Numbered from the stretch's first letter, positions 50,139 to 58,985 are shown. The stretch: 64,000 bases of DNA from Spirosoma sordidisoli (GCF_004138325.1 NZ_SBLB01000014.1:41846-105845); one strand, 5' to 3'. The notes: a model not told the origin generated them from the sequence alone. Program-made: numbers and translations.

Positions 50139-51170
50139 ATGAATACATCTAAATTGGCTGTATCGCTTCCGACGGACACATTGGCCCGGAACCCAGTTGA
50201 GGAGATAGATGCTTTAATCACCCGCTTCGCCCGCGACCAGGATGTGGTTGAGTCGTCGCGGGAATTATACGTGCGAACATTGAGGCTGTTTCTGAACTGG
50301 CTACAGGGCCAAAACTACGCCCTCAACCAGGTTGACCGCTCCATTATTATTCACTACAAAGAATCCCTGTTAGCCAATGGTCTGAGCGGGCTAACGGTCG
50401 GCTCGTACCTGACGACAGTTCGTAAATTCTACGAGTGGGCCGAAGCCAATAAACTGTATCCAAACGTCGCTCGTGGGGTGAAGTCGCCCAAGCGCAAACA
50501 GCAATTCCGTCGGCAACCACTCACCGCCGAGCAGGGTAAAAACTTGTTAACGACCGCCGACCCTTCTGCCCAACAACCAGAGGAACAACTCGCTCCGACC
50601 GATCAGGAGCAACTACAAGCACTGCGCGACCACGCTATCGCCAGCTTACTACTCAGGACGGGTTTACGCACGATTGAATTAATCAGGGCCGACGTGGGCG
50701 ACATTAGTATGAAAGCGGGGAAGCGGGTGCTGAAAATTCAGGGGAAGGGACGCGATGAAAAAGATGACTTCGTGATTCTAACTGACAAAGCCTATGAACC
50801 CATTCGGCTTTATCTGATAAATCGTTCTGCATCCTCTGGAAAACCCGCCCGACAGAAGACTGATCCGGCGGAGCCGCTGTTTGTATCGCACTCCAATAAC
50901 AACCGCGATGGGCGACTGACGACGCGCACGATTCGGCAGATTGCCAAGCGGCAACTCCAGGATATTGGTATAAACAGTCCAGATTATACGGCGCACTCGT
51001 TTCGCCACAGCACGGCGGTGAATATCTTGCTCAACGGGGGCAGCATCGAGGAGGCTCAAGGGGTACTGCGTCACGCATCACCGGCAACGACGCAGATATA
51101 CACGCATACAGTGAAAGAGCAAATGCGCTTGGCACGGGCGAGTGAAGAGCGGTTGGACGACGTATTTTGA
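50139..51170 (+). CDS. Tyrosine recombinase/integrase
   Basis: About 343 aa from the ATG at 50139. SAM-like N-terminal DNA-binding domain, then the catalytic domain: LRTGLRTIEL (Arg), HSFRHSTAV (H-x-x-R) and LRHASPATTQIYTH (His and the nucleophilic Tyr). It lies divergent to the AbiE operon with a shared palindrome. Could resolve plasmid dimers (Xer-like) or act in cassette integration. Confidence 0.88.
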   Translation: MNTSKLAVSLPTDTLARNPVEEIDALITRFARDQDVVESSRELYVRTLRLFLNWLQGQNYALNQVDRSIIIHYKESLLANGLSGLTVGSYLTTVRKFYEWAEANKLYPNVARGVKSPKRKQQFRRQPLTAEQGKNLLTTADPSAQQPEEQLAPTDQEQLQALRDHAIASLLLRTGLRTIELIRADVGDISMKAGKRVLKIQGKGRDEKDDFVILTDKAYEPIRLYLINRSASSGKPARQKTDPAEPLFVSHSNNNRDGRLTTRTIRQIAKRQLQDIGINSPDYTAHSFRHSTAVNILLNGGSIEEAQGVLRHASPATTQIYTHTVKEQMRLARASEERLDDVF

Positions 51171-51247
51171 GTAAGCCATTCCGACTTCCGTAATGTCTTC
51201 TTTATGGAAGTCGAAAAAAGCAGTGATGGGGGTGAGGCAAAACCAAC

Positions 51248-52210
51248 ATGGATAAGCGCATAGCAATGACCGACAGCATCGCACAGGAAACAACCCACAA
51301 AACGGAGTCGCAACCCGAATCCAACCCGGAATCGTTTGTGGAATTGCATGAGTACTTACGTCAACTTCTCTCGCCCCAGCAGGAAGCCTTGCGGGGAGAG
51401 CCGGACTTTGCGCGGGTAGAAGCGTACTGGCATATCGGGCGAATCATCGTCGAGACCGAGCAGCAGGGTCAGGGTCGGGCTGACTACGGCATTCATTTAG
51501 TCGAATCGCTTGCCGACGAATTGACTCAGCATTATGGCAAGGGTTACAAGACATCGAATTTGTGGTGGTTTAAACAGTTTTATCTGGTTTTTCCAATTCT
51601 CCACGCAGTGCGTGGAGAATTCAGGAGTCTGCGCGAACAGCTCCGCACTGAACTGACCTGGACCCACTACCGACTGCTGATTGCCATCGAAAACAAGCAG
51701 GAACGACACTTTTACCTCCACAATGCGGCAGATGAAAGTTGGTCGTACCGAACCCTGAATCGGCTGATTAAATCGAGGTATTATTATCAAGTTGCCCTTG
51801 GCGAGGATCAGTTACTATCGACTCGAACTGCTCCAAAAAAAGTCAATCAGGCTGAAAAACACCGGAGTCGGGTCGCGCAGATTCGGCGATTGCTGCTCGA
51901 TCAGCCCGGCTGGGCGTTCGTGGAGCGGACAGGTTCGGGATTACCGATGACAATTTTAAAACCAGATATATTTTTTTACCAATACAATTTGCAGCGATTT
52001 GTAGGTATATGGCTTGCTGAAAATACCCCTAATTTATTGGAATCTATCCGTCAGCAACTCGCCGAATGGCAGCCTAAACAACCAGCAACTATTCTTTTCT
52101 CCCCGTTGGCCCTGTTGGTCAATGCTCAAAATAAGTCGCAGCTTATCACTACTGCCATGACCCCTGCCCTATCTGAAAACGAACTAAGTCAGCTACCTAA
52201 GCAACTGTAA
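51248..52210 (+). CDS. DUF1016 protein with degenerate nuclease core
   Basis: A 320-aa protein. The DUF1016 N-terminal part is clear: RVEAYWHIGRIIVETEQ, GKGYKTSNLWWFKQFYLVFPI, LSWTHY-like LTWTHYRLLIAI. The C-terminal part has LKPDIFFYQYNLQRFVGIWLAENTP where active YhcG-type members have D...E-x-K; here the Asp is kept but E-x-K reads W-L-A-E. It is therefore probably inactive as a nuclease. Between recombinase and convergent repB. Confidence 0.7.
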   Translation: MDKRIAMTDSIAQETTHKTESQPESNPESFVELHEYLRQLLSPQQEALRGEPDFARVEAYWHIGRIIVETEQQGQGRADYGIHLVESLADELTQHYGKGYKTSNLWWFKQFYLVFPILHAVRGEFRSLREQLRTELTWTHYRLLIAIENKQERHFYLHNAADESWSYRTLNRLIKSRYYYQVALGEDQLLSTRTAPKKVNQAEKHRSRVAQIRRLLLDQPGWAFVERTGSGLPMTILKPDIFFYQYNLQRFVGIWLAENTPNLLESIRQQLAEWQPKQPATILFSPLALLVNAQNKSQLITTAMTPALSENELSQLPKQL

Positions 52211-52211
52211 A

Positions 52212-53099
52212 TCAGACACCAAACGATTTAGCGGTGTAACCACCAATATTTTGAATTTTGCCATCCGAGCGCATAATCTGAATATCGTATAGACGTTTAG
52301 CTATATCAGCCGCGCTAAAACGGTCAACAACCGCCTGCGCCTGTTCCTTCCGAAGCCGAAAATCATTGACCAACCGGCTAAACAGGGCAGTGTTCTCATC
52401 TTTATAGTCAATCACCATTTGCTGAAGTCCAGCTTTTATCGTGAAAACCAGTGAATCAACCCGGCGACCCTGTTTCACCGTTGCATAGGAAATACGCAGA
52501 TCCGTTTTTTCATTGATTTCTTTCTGAGCCACAATCAGAATCCGACGTTCAAAGTCAGCCCAGTTTTTATATTGCTCGGAGCCGGTCTTTTCGTCATATA
52601 GGTATAACCGACGTTTTAACTCAATCACCTCAATCTTCAATTCGCCCAGATTTTTGTACTGAGCCAGCATTTCATACACCCGCTTGGCATATTTACTGTC
52701 CAAACTAAGAGCCATGTGAAGCTGAAAAGCAGTGAAGTTTTGTTTCAGGTCAAAAAAGAACGGGCGAATTTTAGGATCAAGGCCAATCTCGATAATTCCC
52801 TGACCAACCATGTACTCTGCCGACGAGATCATGGCTACCTGAAGCAAATTCCCATTTGGCCGGTGAATCTGTAGCACCCTGCCTATAAGCTGCTCAGTGG
52901 CCCGCTTGAAATCTTCGTAGGAGTTCTTGGTAGCTGTTTTATCCATTAACTCCCGCACCGATATATAGTAAATTGTGTCGGCAGCATCATCTTTCCGAAG
53001 CTGGGCCATCATCATATAGACGATGTTCTTTTCCAGGGCGTTCATCTCATAACGCGCGCTGGTGATGGCGTTGTCCTGGACAATTAATTTGTTTTCCAT
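52212..53099 (-). CDS. repB: Replication initiator, Rep_3 family
   Basis: About 295 aa from MENKLIVQDNAITSARYEMNAL (ATG 53099). This opening, then EKNIVYMMMAQLRKDD, YYISVRELMDKTATKN, and KYAKRVYEMLAQYKNLGE are typical of Rep_3 initiators, which fold as two winged helices, bind iterons as monomers and repress their own promoter as dimers. The iteron array begins 60 bases upstream. A perfect -7 box lies 21 bases before the ATG. Defines the plasmid's replicon. Confidence 0.9.
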   Translation of the reverse strand: MENKLIVQDNAITSARYEMNALEKNIVYMMMAQLRKDDAADTIYYISVRELMDKTATKNSYEDFKRATEQLIGRVLQIHRPNGNLLQVAMISSAEYMVGQGIIEIGLDPKIRPFFFDLKQNFTAFQLHMALSLDSKYAKRVYEMLAQYKNLGELKIEVIELKRRLYLYDEKTGSEQYKNWADFERRILIVAQKEINEKTDLRISYATVKQGRRVDSLVFTIKAGLQQMVIDYKDENTALFSRLVNDFRLRKEQAQAVVDRFSAADIAKRLYDIQIMRSDGKIQNIGGYTAKSFGV

Positions 53100-53120
53100 A
53101 CAGCAAAAGCTATCCGTATG

Positions 53121-53163
53121 CAAAGTTATACACATTTACGACAAGCAAAAACGACGGTCGTAA
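53121..53163 (-). promoter_or_regulatory. repB promoter with inverted half-iterons
   Basis: Minus-strand -7 box TAACTTTG (53121-53128). Just upstream TTACGAC (53136-53142) and GTCGTAA (53157-53163) form an inverted pair of the iteron 3' half, 14 bp apart, as expected of a site for Rep dimers that shut off rep. A DnaA-box-like TTATACACA overlaps at 53126-53134. Confidence 0.65.
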
Positions 53164-53285
53164 TAGCTTGTCATAGTTCACGAGGATTTTGTCGTAGCTC
53201 TACGAGGATTTTGTCGCATAAAACTCGGAATCTGTCGTAGTTCCACGAGGATTTTGTCGTATAAAACTCGGATTTTGTCGTAATT
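53159..53285 (+). repeat. Iteron array at the origin (6 units)
   Basis: Units start at 53159 (degenerate), 53180, 53202, 53223, 53245 and 53266, spaced 21 or 22 bp (two helical turns). Core GGATTTTGTCGTA; the odd ones begin ACTCGG instead of ACGAGG. Same-face spacing is expected for cooperative Rep binding. Confidence 0.9.
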
Positions 53286-53393
53286 AGACCTTATAAAATA
53301 CTGGAAATCAAACAGTTAAGGAGCCTATAAATAATAAATAAAACATAAAATTCTCAAAATTTGTGAAGGGGGGCTTCTAAAGCGAAAAAATAT

Positions 53394-53402
53394 TGTGGAT
53401 AA
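53394..53402 (-). promoter_or_regulatory. DnaA box
   Basis: Minus-strand TTATCCACA, an exact consensus DnaA box, at the end of the AT-rich tract of the origin. Together with TTATACACA at 53126-53134 it suggests DnaA-assisted opening. Confidence 0.75.
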
Positions 53403-53496
53403 AATTTCAATCAGAAATTAGCTCTGGGTAAAAACAAAGAAAAAACAAAAATCAAAAAGGGAAAAATACAAAATAATGGGCGCAGCCCCCAGTTTG

Positions 53497-53537
53497 ACGA
53501 GGATTTTGTCGTAATTCACGAGGATTTTGTCGTAGTT
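53497..53537 (+). repeat. Two further origin iterons
   Basis: ACGAGGATTTTGTCGTAATT (53497-53516) and ACGAGGATTTTGTCGTAGTT (53518-53537), 21 bp apart, on the far side of the AT-rich tract and DnaA box. Confidence 0.9.
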
Positions 53538-53782
53538 AAATATATCAGGATAGTACAGGGAAAGATGTTGAGGGGGAACTAAGTAGAAAAACTTACAGAT
53601 AAGTATTTTCCATACATTGCGCTGAAAGCCTTTTTAAAGCAATCTGTCATAAGAAAGCTGGGCAAAGCGACCTTTTTCTATGGGCCAAAATTGAAATTTA
53701 GGGAAGTCTAAACTTTTACCCACTCAACGTGTTATGAGTATGAAAAAGTGAATCAACGCATTTTAAGGGTATTGCTATATAG

Positions 53783-54166
53783 TTGTTGATACGGGAGAAC
53801 ATACGGCAACCAATCGCCCGGCTATTGCTGGGACTGCTCGTGTTGATGCAAATCAACTCGGTGGTGTTCCGTCATGCTCACCGATTAGCGAACGGGCAGA
53901 TTATTACCCACGCGCACCCCTACAACATTTTCGGTAAGTCGTGTCCGCTCTCTCCTAATCCGCACACGACCCACGAACTGCTGCTGCTCGATGCGGTTAG
54001 CAATCCGGCGTTCATGCCTGCTTTTGCCCTGCTTGTGGCATTTTTGCTATTGGTTAGGCTCATCGTTCAGCCCGTTTTCTTTCGGCCTACGCCTTCAACC
54101 CTGACGGTTTATCTGGCCCGGCCCATTCCACGAGGGCCACCCCGTTTGTCTTCTTCGCGGGGGTAA
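53783..54166 (+). CDS. Small membrane protein with His motif
   Basis: 127 aa if read from TTG at 53783 (an ATG at 53846 would cut the first membrane segment). An N-terminal hydrophobic segment (about 12-28) precedes VVFRHAHRLANGQIITHAHPYN, a His-rich motif, and a second hydrophobic segment (about 78-98). The His cluster outside the membrane suggests metal binding. It heads a plus-strand block with the di-haem gene. No name assigned. Confidence 0.5.
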   Translation: MLIRENIRQPIARLLLGLLVLMQINSVVFRHAHRLANGQIITHAHPYNIFGKSCPLSPNPHTTHELLLLDAVSNPAFMPAFALLVAFLLLVRLIVQPVFFRPTPSTLTVYLARPIPRGPPRLSSSRG

Positions 54167-54314
54167 CAGTTCGATGCTTCGACGTATCGGCTCCACTACG
54201 GGCATACAGTCGCTGGTATCCATCTCAGCAAGTATCCTGCTGAGTACTCGAACTCGTCTATCTCCCACTTTTTATTCCCTAACATTCAGTCATTTAGACT
54301 ATCATAATTTTAGT

Positions 54315-55538
54315 ATGAAGAAGACAACTCTACTCTTCCTGTATGGGGCAGTGCTGGTCTTTGCAGCCGTTGCCTGCGAGACCTTGTTGCCGGGCACACC
54401 CGCCAACGACGCACTACTCGACGGGCCAATTGCCGAACTAACCCCTGAACAGAACGCCCTGTTTCTGGCAGGTGATGCGGCTTTCAATAACGAAATATTC
54501 ACCCCCGCTACTGGTCTGGGGCCAATATTCGTGGCTACCTCCTGCGGCTCCTGCCATGCCGGAGACGGAAAAGGGCATCCGTTCACAACGTTGACTCGCT
54601 TCGGACAGTCCGACGAAACGGGCAACCAATTTATGCACCAGGGCGGACCCCAACTCCAGAATCGGGCCATTAGTGGGCATACTCCGGAACAACTGCCCAA
54701 AGGAGCAGCCTTCTCCAACTTTATGCCCCCGGCCAATACGGGCCTGGGCCTGCTGGGTGCTTTGTCTGACGAGCAGATTTTAGCCAACGCTGACCCTGCC
54801 GACAAAGACGGCGATGGCATTTCGGGCGTACCCAACTGGATTGCACCACCTCACTTTTTTAAGTCTCAATGGTATCATAAGCCACAGAACGACAAATACA
54901 TTGGGCGGTTTGGTAAAAAGGCTGCTGCTATCGACCTGCTGCATCAGACCGTCAACGCCTACAAGCAGGACATGGGGATTACCAGCGAGTTCGACTCCGA
55001 AGACCCGATTAACTACGCAGTATCGGGGCAGGCAGGGGATTTGGCCGATGATCCCGAAGTATCCTCGGCGAAAATCAACGCGGTGGTTTTCTACCTGCGA
55101 ACTCTGAAAGTACCCGTACAGCGCACGGCGGACGATGCTGACGTAATGTCTGGCAAAGCCCTGTTCATGAGTACCGATTGCGGCAAATGCCATACGGCCC
55201 AATGGAAAACGCCCCAATCGGATGTTGCCGTATTATCCAACCAAACCTTCGCCCCCTATACCGATCTGCTGCTGCACGATATGGGTTCGAGCTTGGATGA
55301 TGGCTACACCGAAGGCACCGCCAAAACATCGGAGTGGCGTACACCACCTCTTTGGGGGCTGGGTCTGTCGAAGAACTCACAGGGGGGTCGGGTGTTTCTG
55401 CTCCACGATGGCCGCGCTCACTCGGTGGATGAAGCCATTCGGATGCACGGCGGAGAAGCGACCAAAAGCCGGGGCAAATACGTAGCTCTGACGGATACGG
55501 ATCGGTCGAAACTGCTCAAATTTTTAGACTCTCTATAA
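54315..55538 (+). CDS. Di-haem oxidoreductase-type (DUF1111) lipoprotein
   Basis: About 407 aa from MKKTTLLFLYGAVLVFAAVAC (ATG 54315; lipobox Cys about 20). Two c-type haem motifs, TSCGSCH (about 78) and TDCGKCH (about 290), with RTPPLWGLG and FLLHDGRAHSVDEAI near the end, are typical of the DHOR/DUF1111 family. Acts in the periplasm; substrate unknown. 17 bases before the Rieske gene. Confidence 0.85.
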   Translation: MKKTTLLFLYGAVLVFAAVACETLLPGTPANDALLDGPIAELTPEQNALFLAGDAAFNNEIFTPATGLGPIFVATSCGSCHAGDGKGHPFTTLTRFGQSDETGNQFMHQGGPQLQNRAISGHTPEQLPKGAAFSNFMPPANTGLGLLGALSDEQILANADPADKDGDGISGVPNWIAPPHFFKSQWYHKPQNDKYIGRFGKKAAAIDLLHQTVNAYKQDMGITSEFDSEDPINYAVSGQAGDLADDPEVSSAKINAVVFYLRTLKVPVQRTADDADVMSGKALFMSTDCGKCHTAQWKTPQSDVAVLSNQTFAPYTDLLLHDMGSSLDDGYTEGTAKTSEWRTPPLWGLGLSKNSQGGRVFLLHDGRAHSVDEAIRMHGGEATKSRGKYVALTDTDRSKLLKFLDSL

Positions 55539-55555
55539 CCCTCCTCAAACCAACT

Positions 55556-56023
55556 ATGGAATCCAATCCAATCATTACCCGTACCGATTTTCTGAAAACC
55601 TGTGGGGCCGTTTGTCTCGGCACGGCTTCGCTGTCCATGTTGCTGAGTAGCTGTAAAAGTGTCTATTACGCGCAGATGCCCGTGTTGAAAGACCGGGCTA
55701 TTCAAGTCAATAAGAAAGAATTCGAGAGTGTGGACAAAAAAGGGGCAGTCACGATGCGCCCGTTCATTTTAGTCGAAATGAAGGGACAGTCACACCCGAT
55801 CTACCTGCGCCGAAAAGGAACCGGCGACGAATACACGGCGGTGCTGATGAAGTGTACCCATCAGGGCAACGAGTTGAATGCCCACGATGGCTATCTGACC
55901 TGCCCGGCTCACGGCAGCGAGTACACGGCCGAGGGAAAGGTCACGGAAGGCCCTGCTGAAAAGGATTTGACGACCTACCGCGTGACAACTGATGAAGGAA
56001 ACATTTACATCAACATCGGCTGA
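55556..56023 (+). CDS. Rieske [2Fe-2S] protein
   Basis: A 155-aa exported protein. TRTDFLKTCG in the leader resembles a Tat signal (RT instead of RR), followed by SMLLSSC, a lipobox. The cluster ligands are CTHQGNEL and CPAHGSEYT (C-x-H ... C-x-x-H). It probably shuttles electrons between the di-haem protein and the b561-like membrane protein. Its stop is 2 bases before the porin ATG. Confidence 0.9.
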   Translation: MESNPIITRTDFLKTCGAVCLGTASLSMLLSSCKSVYYAQMPVLKDRAIQVNKKEFESVDKKGAVTMRPFILVEMKGQSHPIYLRRKGTGDEYTAVLMKCTHQGNELNAHDGYLTCPAHGSEYTAEGKVTEGPAEKDLTTYRVTTDEGNIYINIG

Positions 56024-56025
56024 GG

Positions 56026-57276
56026 ATGAAACACACGCTACTACTCCTGATCGGTATTGTGCTGCTTATGGCTCCCGCCCAGGCACAGACGGACTCGACT
56101 TCGGCTTTTAACCAGTTGTTTGGCCGTGATACCACACTGCGGACGAAAGATCAGCAGTTGAAGTTGAACATGGATGCGACGTATGACCGCCCGTTTCTGA
56201 CAGCCAACAAAATGCCCGTCTCGGTTGGGGGGTACCTGGAAGCCAACACCCAGTACATGCAAACCGATGGCATTACGGAAGGATTATCGTTTCAGGCCCG
56301 CCGAATGACGATTTTTCTGGCATCGAGCATCAACCGGCGTATCAAGTTTCTTTCGGAGATCGAGTTCGAGGACGGGACGAAGGAAATTAACATTGAGTTT
56401 GCCGCTATGGACATCGAGTTGCACCCGTTGGTAAACCTGCGGGGTGGCATCATTATGAATCCGATTGGCTCGTTCAACCAGAACCATGACGGCCCCAAGT
56501 GGGAATTCATTGACCGGCCTTTATCGTCGATTACCATCATTCCTTCCACCTGGAGCAATGTGGGCTTCGGTCTGTACGGCAAGAAATACACCCGCGATTG
56601 GGTATGGGCTTACGAAGCGTATTTGACCAACGGCTTTGACGATCAGATTATCGCCAATAATCAGAACCGGACGTTTCTGCCTGCCACCAAAGCGAACCGT
56701 GACCGCTTTGAAGAAAGCTTCAACGGGGTGCCACTGGTCACACTCAAATCAGCGATCAAACGTCGGAAAATAGGTGAAATTGGCCTTTCGTGGATGGGAG
56801 GGGTCTTTAACAAGTTTCAGGACGATGGGCTGACACTCGACAAACGGCGACGGGTGGATGTCTGGGCGTTGGATTTCAATACCACGCTGCCAATGGGTAC
56901 GTACATCAACGGCGAGTTGGTTTGGGCCAGTATCGACGTGCCAGCGACTTATACGCAACAGTTTGGCCGGATGCAACAAGGGGGCTGGGTAGACATCGTA
57001 CAGCCATTAGTTCGTAAACGAATGTTGGGCTGGAATAAGGCGGTCGTCAATGCGGCTCTGCGCGTTGAACGGGTGGATTATAATGTCGGCACGTTTGCCG
57101 AAACAGGCGACCCGATCCGAGACGACATCTGGGCCATCGTACCCGGCATCAGCTTCCGGCCTTCTCCAACGACGGTTATCCGGGGGAACTACCGCTATCA
57201 CTGGCAGACGGATCTGCTGGGCAACCCGCCCGCCCGCACCGCTGGCTTCCAGTTTGGCTTTTCGACTTATTTCTAA
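56026..57276 (+). CDS. Phosphate-selective-porin-like outer-membrane protein
   Basis: A 416-aa outer-membrane barrel. Signal peptide (MKHTLLLLIGIVLLMAPAQAQ), beta-rich body with VGGYLEANTQYMQTDG, GLSFQARRMTIFLASSINRR and LRGGIIMNPIGSFNQNHDG, ending in an aromatic FSTYF. OprP/OprO-type by pattern. It is in the same transcript as the di-haem and Rieske genes, so its substrate may be that system's small molecule or metal. Confidence 0.8.
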   Translation: MKHTLLLLIGIVLLMAPAQAQTDSTSAFNQLFGRDTTLRTKDQQLKLNMDATYDRPFLTANKMPVSVGGYLEANTQYMQTDGITEGLSFQARRMTIFLASSINRRIKFLSEIEFEDGTKEINIEFAAMDIELHPLVNLRGGIIMNPIGSFNQNHDGPKWEFIDRPLSSITIIPSTWSNVGFGLYGKKYTRDWVWAYEAYLTNGFDDQIIANNQNRTFLPATKANRDRFEESFNGVPLVTLKSAIKRRKIGEIGLSWMGGVFNKFQDDGLTLDKRRRVDVWALDFNTTLPMGTYINGELVWASIDVPATYTQQFGRMQQGGWVDIVQPLVRKRMLGWNKAVVNAALRVERVDYNVGTFAETGDPIRDDIWAIVPGISFRPSPTTVIRGNYRYHWQTDLLGNPPARTAGFQFGFSTYF

Positions 57277-57285
57277 ACCCTGTCA

Positions 57286-57311
57286 GGCTCACCGGTTTAG
57301 TCCGGTGAGCC
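57286..57311 (+). terminator. Hairpin after the porin gene
   Basis: GGCTCACCGG / CCGGTGAGCC with a 6-base loop. No U-run follows and the next ATG is 11 bases away, so it may only attenuate or protect the upstream RNA. Confidence 0.5.
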
Positions 57312-57321
57312 ACTTTCTGGT

Positions 57322-57984
57322 ATGAAGATATTGCTTTGGGGGGCATTATGCCTCCTGCTGACCGGACCACTGTACGCGCAGGATACAACGCGGGTAGTGT
57401 CACCTACGGCCGCTGATAGTTTGCTGACGGAATTATTCGATAGTTCGTCCACCGTTCAACCACTGCTACCGGAGCGGATGGTATTTACCCAACGGGCTTT
57501 TTGGGGTGAAAAAGGCTTGTTAAGGCTAACGGGCCTGGCTCCGTTGACTACTGAAAGTCGGCAGAGAGAATTGAAAGTACGACGTACAATGCTGGTAAGC
57601 CATCAGGTACTGGGCTTTGTGACGCTGGCAGGTTTTATCGCTCAGGGTATTCTGGGAGCCAACCTCTACCATGCTGAGGGTGCCCGTTACACGCGGCTAC
57701 GGAACGCGCACGAAGCTGTTGGCACGGCGGTCAACATCAGCTACGCTACCACCGCACTGCTATCGCTAACGGCCCCACCCCCAATTTTGGGAAAACGGCA
57801 ACGTGGACTTAACTCCATCAAACTACACAAATACTTAGCCATCGTTCACCTGACGGGAATGATTGCCACAAATATTCTGGCGAAACAGATCCAGCATAAC
57901 TACGAGTTGAAACCCTATCACCGGGCCGCTGCTTACACGACCTTCGGGGCTTTCGCAGCGGCCATGATTGTCATCAAGTTCTAA
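57322..57984 (+). CDS. Cytochrome b561-like membrane protein
   Basis: A 220-aa protein: signal peptide (about 1-19), soluble stretch, then four hydrophobic helices (about 92-112, 130-150, 168-185, 200-220). Conserved His lie at SHQVLGFVTL, NAHEAVGTAV, KLHKYLAIVH and YHRAAAY, positions suited to two b-haems. Likely carries electrons through the membrane for the Rieske/di-haem pair upstream. The haem role is inferred from His positions. Confidence 0.65.
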   Translation: MKILLWGALCLLLTGPLYAQDTTRVVSPTAADSLLTELFDSSSTVQPLLPERMVFTQRAFWGEKGLLRLTGLAPLTTESRQRELKVRRTMLVSHQVLGFVTLAGFIAQGILGANLYHAEGARYTRLRNAHEAVGTAVNISYATTALLSLTAPPPILGKRQRGLNSIKLHKYLAIVHLTGMIATNILAKQIQHNYELKPYHRAAAYTTFGAFAAAMIVIKF

Positions 57985-58022
57985 CCGGAGTAACCCCATG
58001 ACTATTCCTAAACTGGACCTGC

Positions 58023-58397
58023 ATGAAACTCTTACTACTTCTCAGCCTGGGCCTGCTGGCGATTCAGCCTCGTCGGAGCGGACTCCCGGCGGCTAATCAG
58101 CACTGGTGCGAACAGCCCGTTCGTAAGCTACGGTGGCTGAACCAGATGATTCAGAATGCCCAGTCGTGGCCTGCCTATCACTACGGCTGGGAAGTACATC
58201 AGGCCCATTATCGAGGTCAGGAAGTGTTTGTCCTGCACCTATGCCGCTATTGTGGTCGGAGCCGGGGATTTCTGCTCTACAACCACTACGGCGAACTGAT
58301 CGGGCGGGGCGAAGGAGCCGACTCGATTTGGGTAACAACCCTGGCTAACGACCGGCTTTTGGCGGCTCATCCAGGACGATTTATGGCTGCACGATGA
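58023..58397 (+). CDS. Exported hypothetical protein, paralogue 1
   Basis: A 124-aa protein, signal peptide, then HWCEQPVRKLRWLNQMI, YGWEVHQAHYRGQEVFVLHL, LLYNHYGELIG and LANDRLLA. Nearly every block recurs in the next gene. One extra Cys pair (CRYCGR) may bind metal. Unknown function; 35 bases downstream of the b561-like gene. Confidence 0.6.
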   Translation: MKLLLLLSLGLLAIQPRRSGLPAANQHWCEQPVRKLRWLNQMIQNAQSWPAYHYGWEVHQAHYRGQEVFVLHLCRYCGRSRGFLLYNHYGELIGRGEGADSIWVTTLANDRLLAAHPGRFMAAR

Positions 58398-58481
58398 CCC
58401 TTATACCATATACGCTCACAAACTGACTATACACCTGATTTACCAATACGTAGTCTATTACAACGGCTATTTCTGTGGACA

Positions 58482-58871
58482 ATGGCTGGTCTATACTCCA
58501 AACGATTATTGGCTGCTATAGTTGGCTTAGTAGTCTTGTGCCTGGCAAGTTGCCAGCCATTACGCATTGCATCGTCCTCACACTGGTGTGACTATCCAGT
58601 CGAGCAATTGCGCTGGCTTAATGACTTGATCGCTGATGTTCGTTCCTACGCGGCCCGTGGTGGCTGGGAAATGCATCAGGCCCGTTACGAACGGCAGGAA
58701 GTATTTGTCCTGTATCTGATCGTACCACGAGCTACCCAAAGCACCTTCGTCCTCTACAATCACTACGGGGATGAGATTCACCGCGCTCCTGTCAGCGAGA
58801 GCACAATTTTACCCAAACTTCAGAATGATCGGCTATTAGCGGGTGTTGTTGGCAGGCACAACTTACGCTGA
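58482..58871 (+). CDS. Exported lipoprotein, paralogue 2
   Basis: A 129-aa lipoprotein (lipobox LASC). SHWCDYPVEQLRWLNDLI, GWEMHQARYERQEVFVLYL, VLYNHYGDEIH and LQNDRLLAGV match the gene before it. A tandem duplication is the simplest explanation. Partner and function unknown. Confidence 0.6.
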   Translation: MAGLYSKRLLAAIVGLVVLCLASCQPLRIASSSHWCDYPVEQLRWLNDLIADVRSYAARGGWEMHQARYERQEVFVLYLIVPRATQSTFVLYNHYGDEIHRAPVSESTILPKLQNDRLLAGVVGRHNLR

Positions 58872-58985
58872 TTCAAAACCGGGTGTCGTTACTTAGCCGG
58901 GTGGTTTGTAGTCGCGTGAAAATGATAACAAAGTGACTTTTTTTTAGATCTTTTGAAGGCATCTACACCTTTATTTTTAATCAAT

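Larger units (their letters stand above)
53100..53540. other. Plasmid replication origin region
   Basis: The interval combines iterons at 53159-53285 and 53497-53537, an AT-rich tract (53285-53400), a perfect DnaA box at 53394-53402 and a second at 53126-53134, next to repB. That is the classic iteron-origin layout. The remaining stretch 53541-53782 holds no gene or feature that I can see. Confidence 0.85.

Noticed and set aside
51182..51213. 8-bp inverted repeat CGACTTCC/GGAAGTCG after the recombinase gene
   Set aside because: Considered as attachment site or terminator. No U-run on the plus strand and no second copy in the window.
53159..53537. Regular direct repeats considered as a CRISPR array
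   Set aside because: The gaps between 20-bp units are 1-2 bases, too short for spacers; no cas genes; the layout fits iterons.
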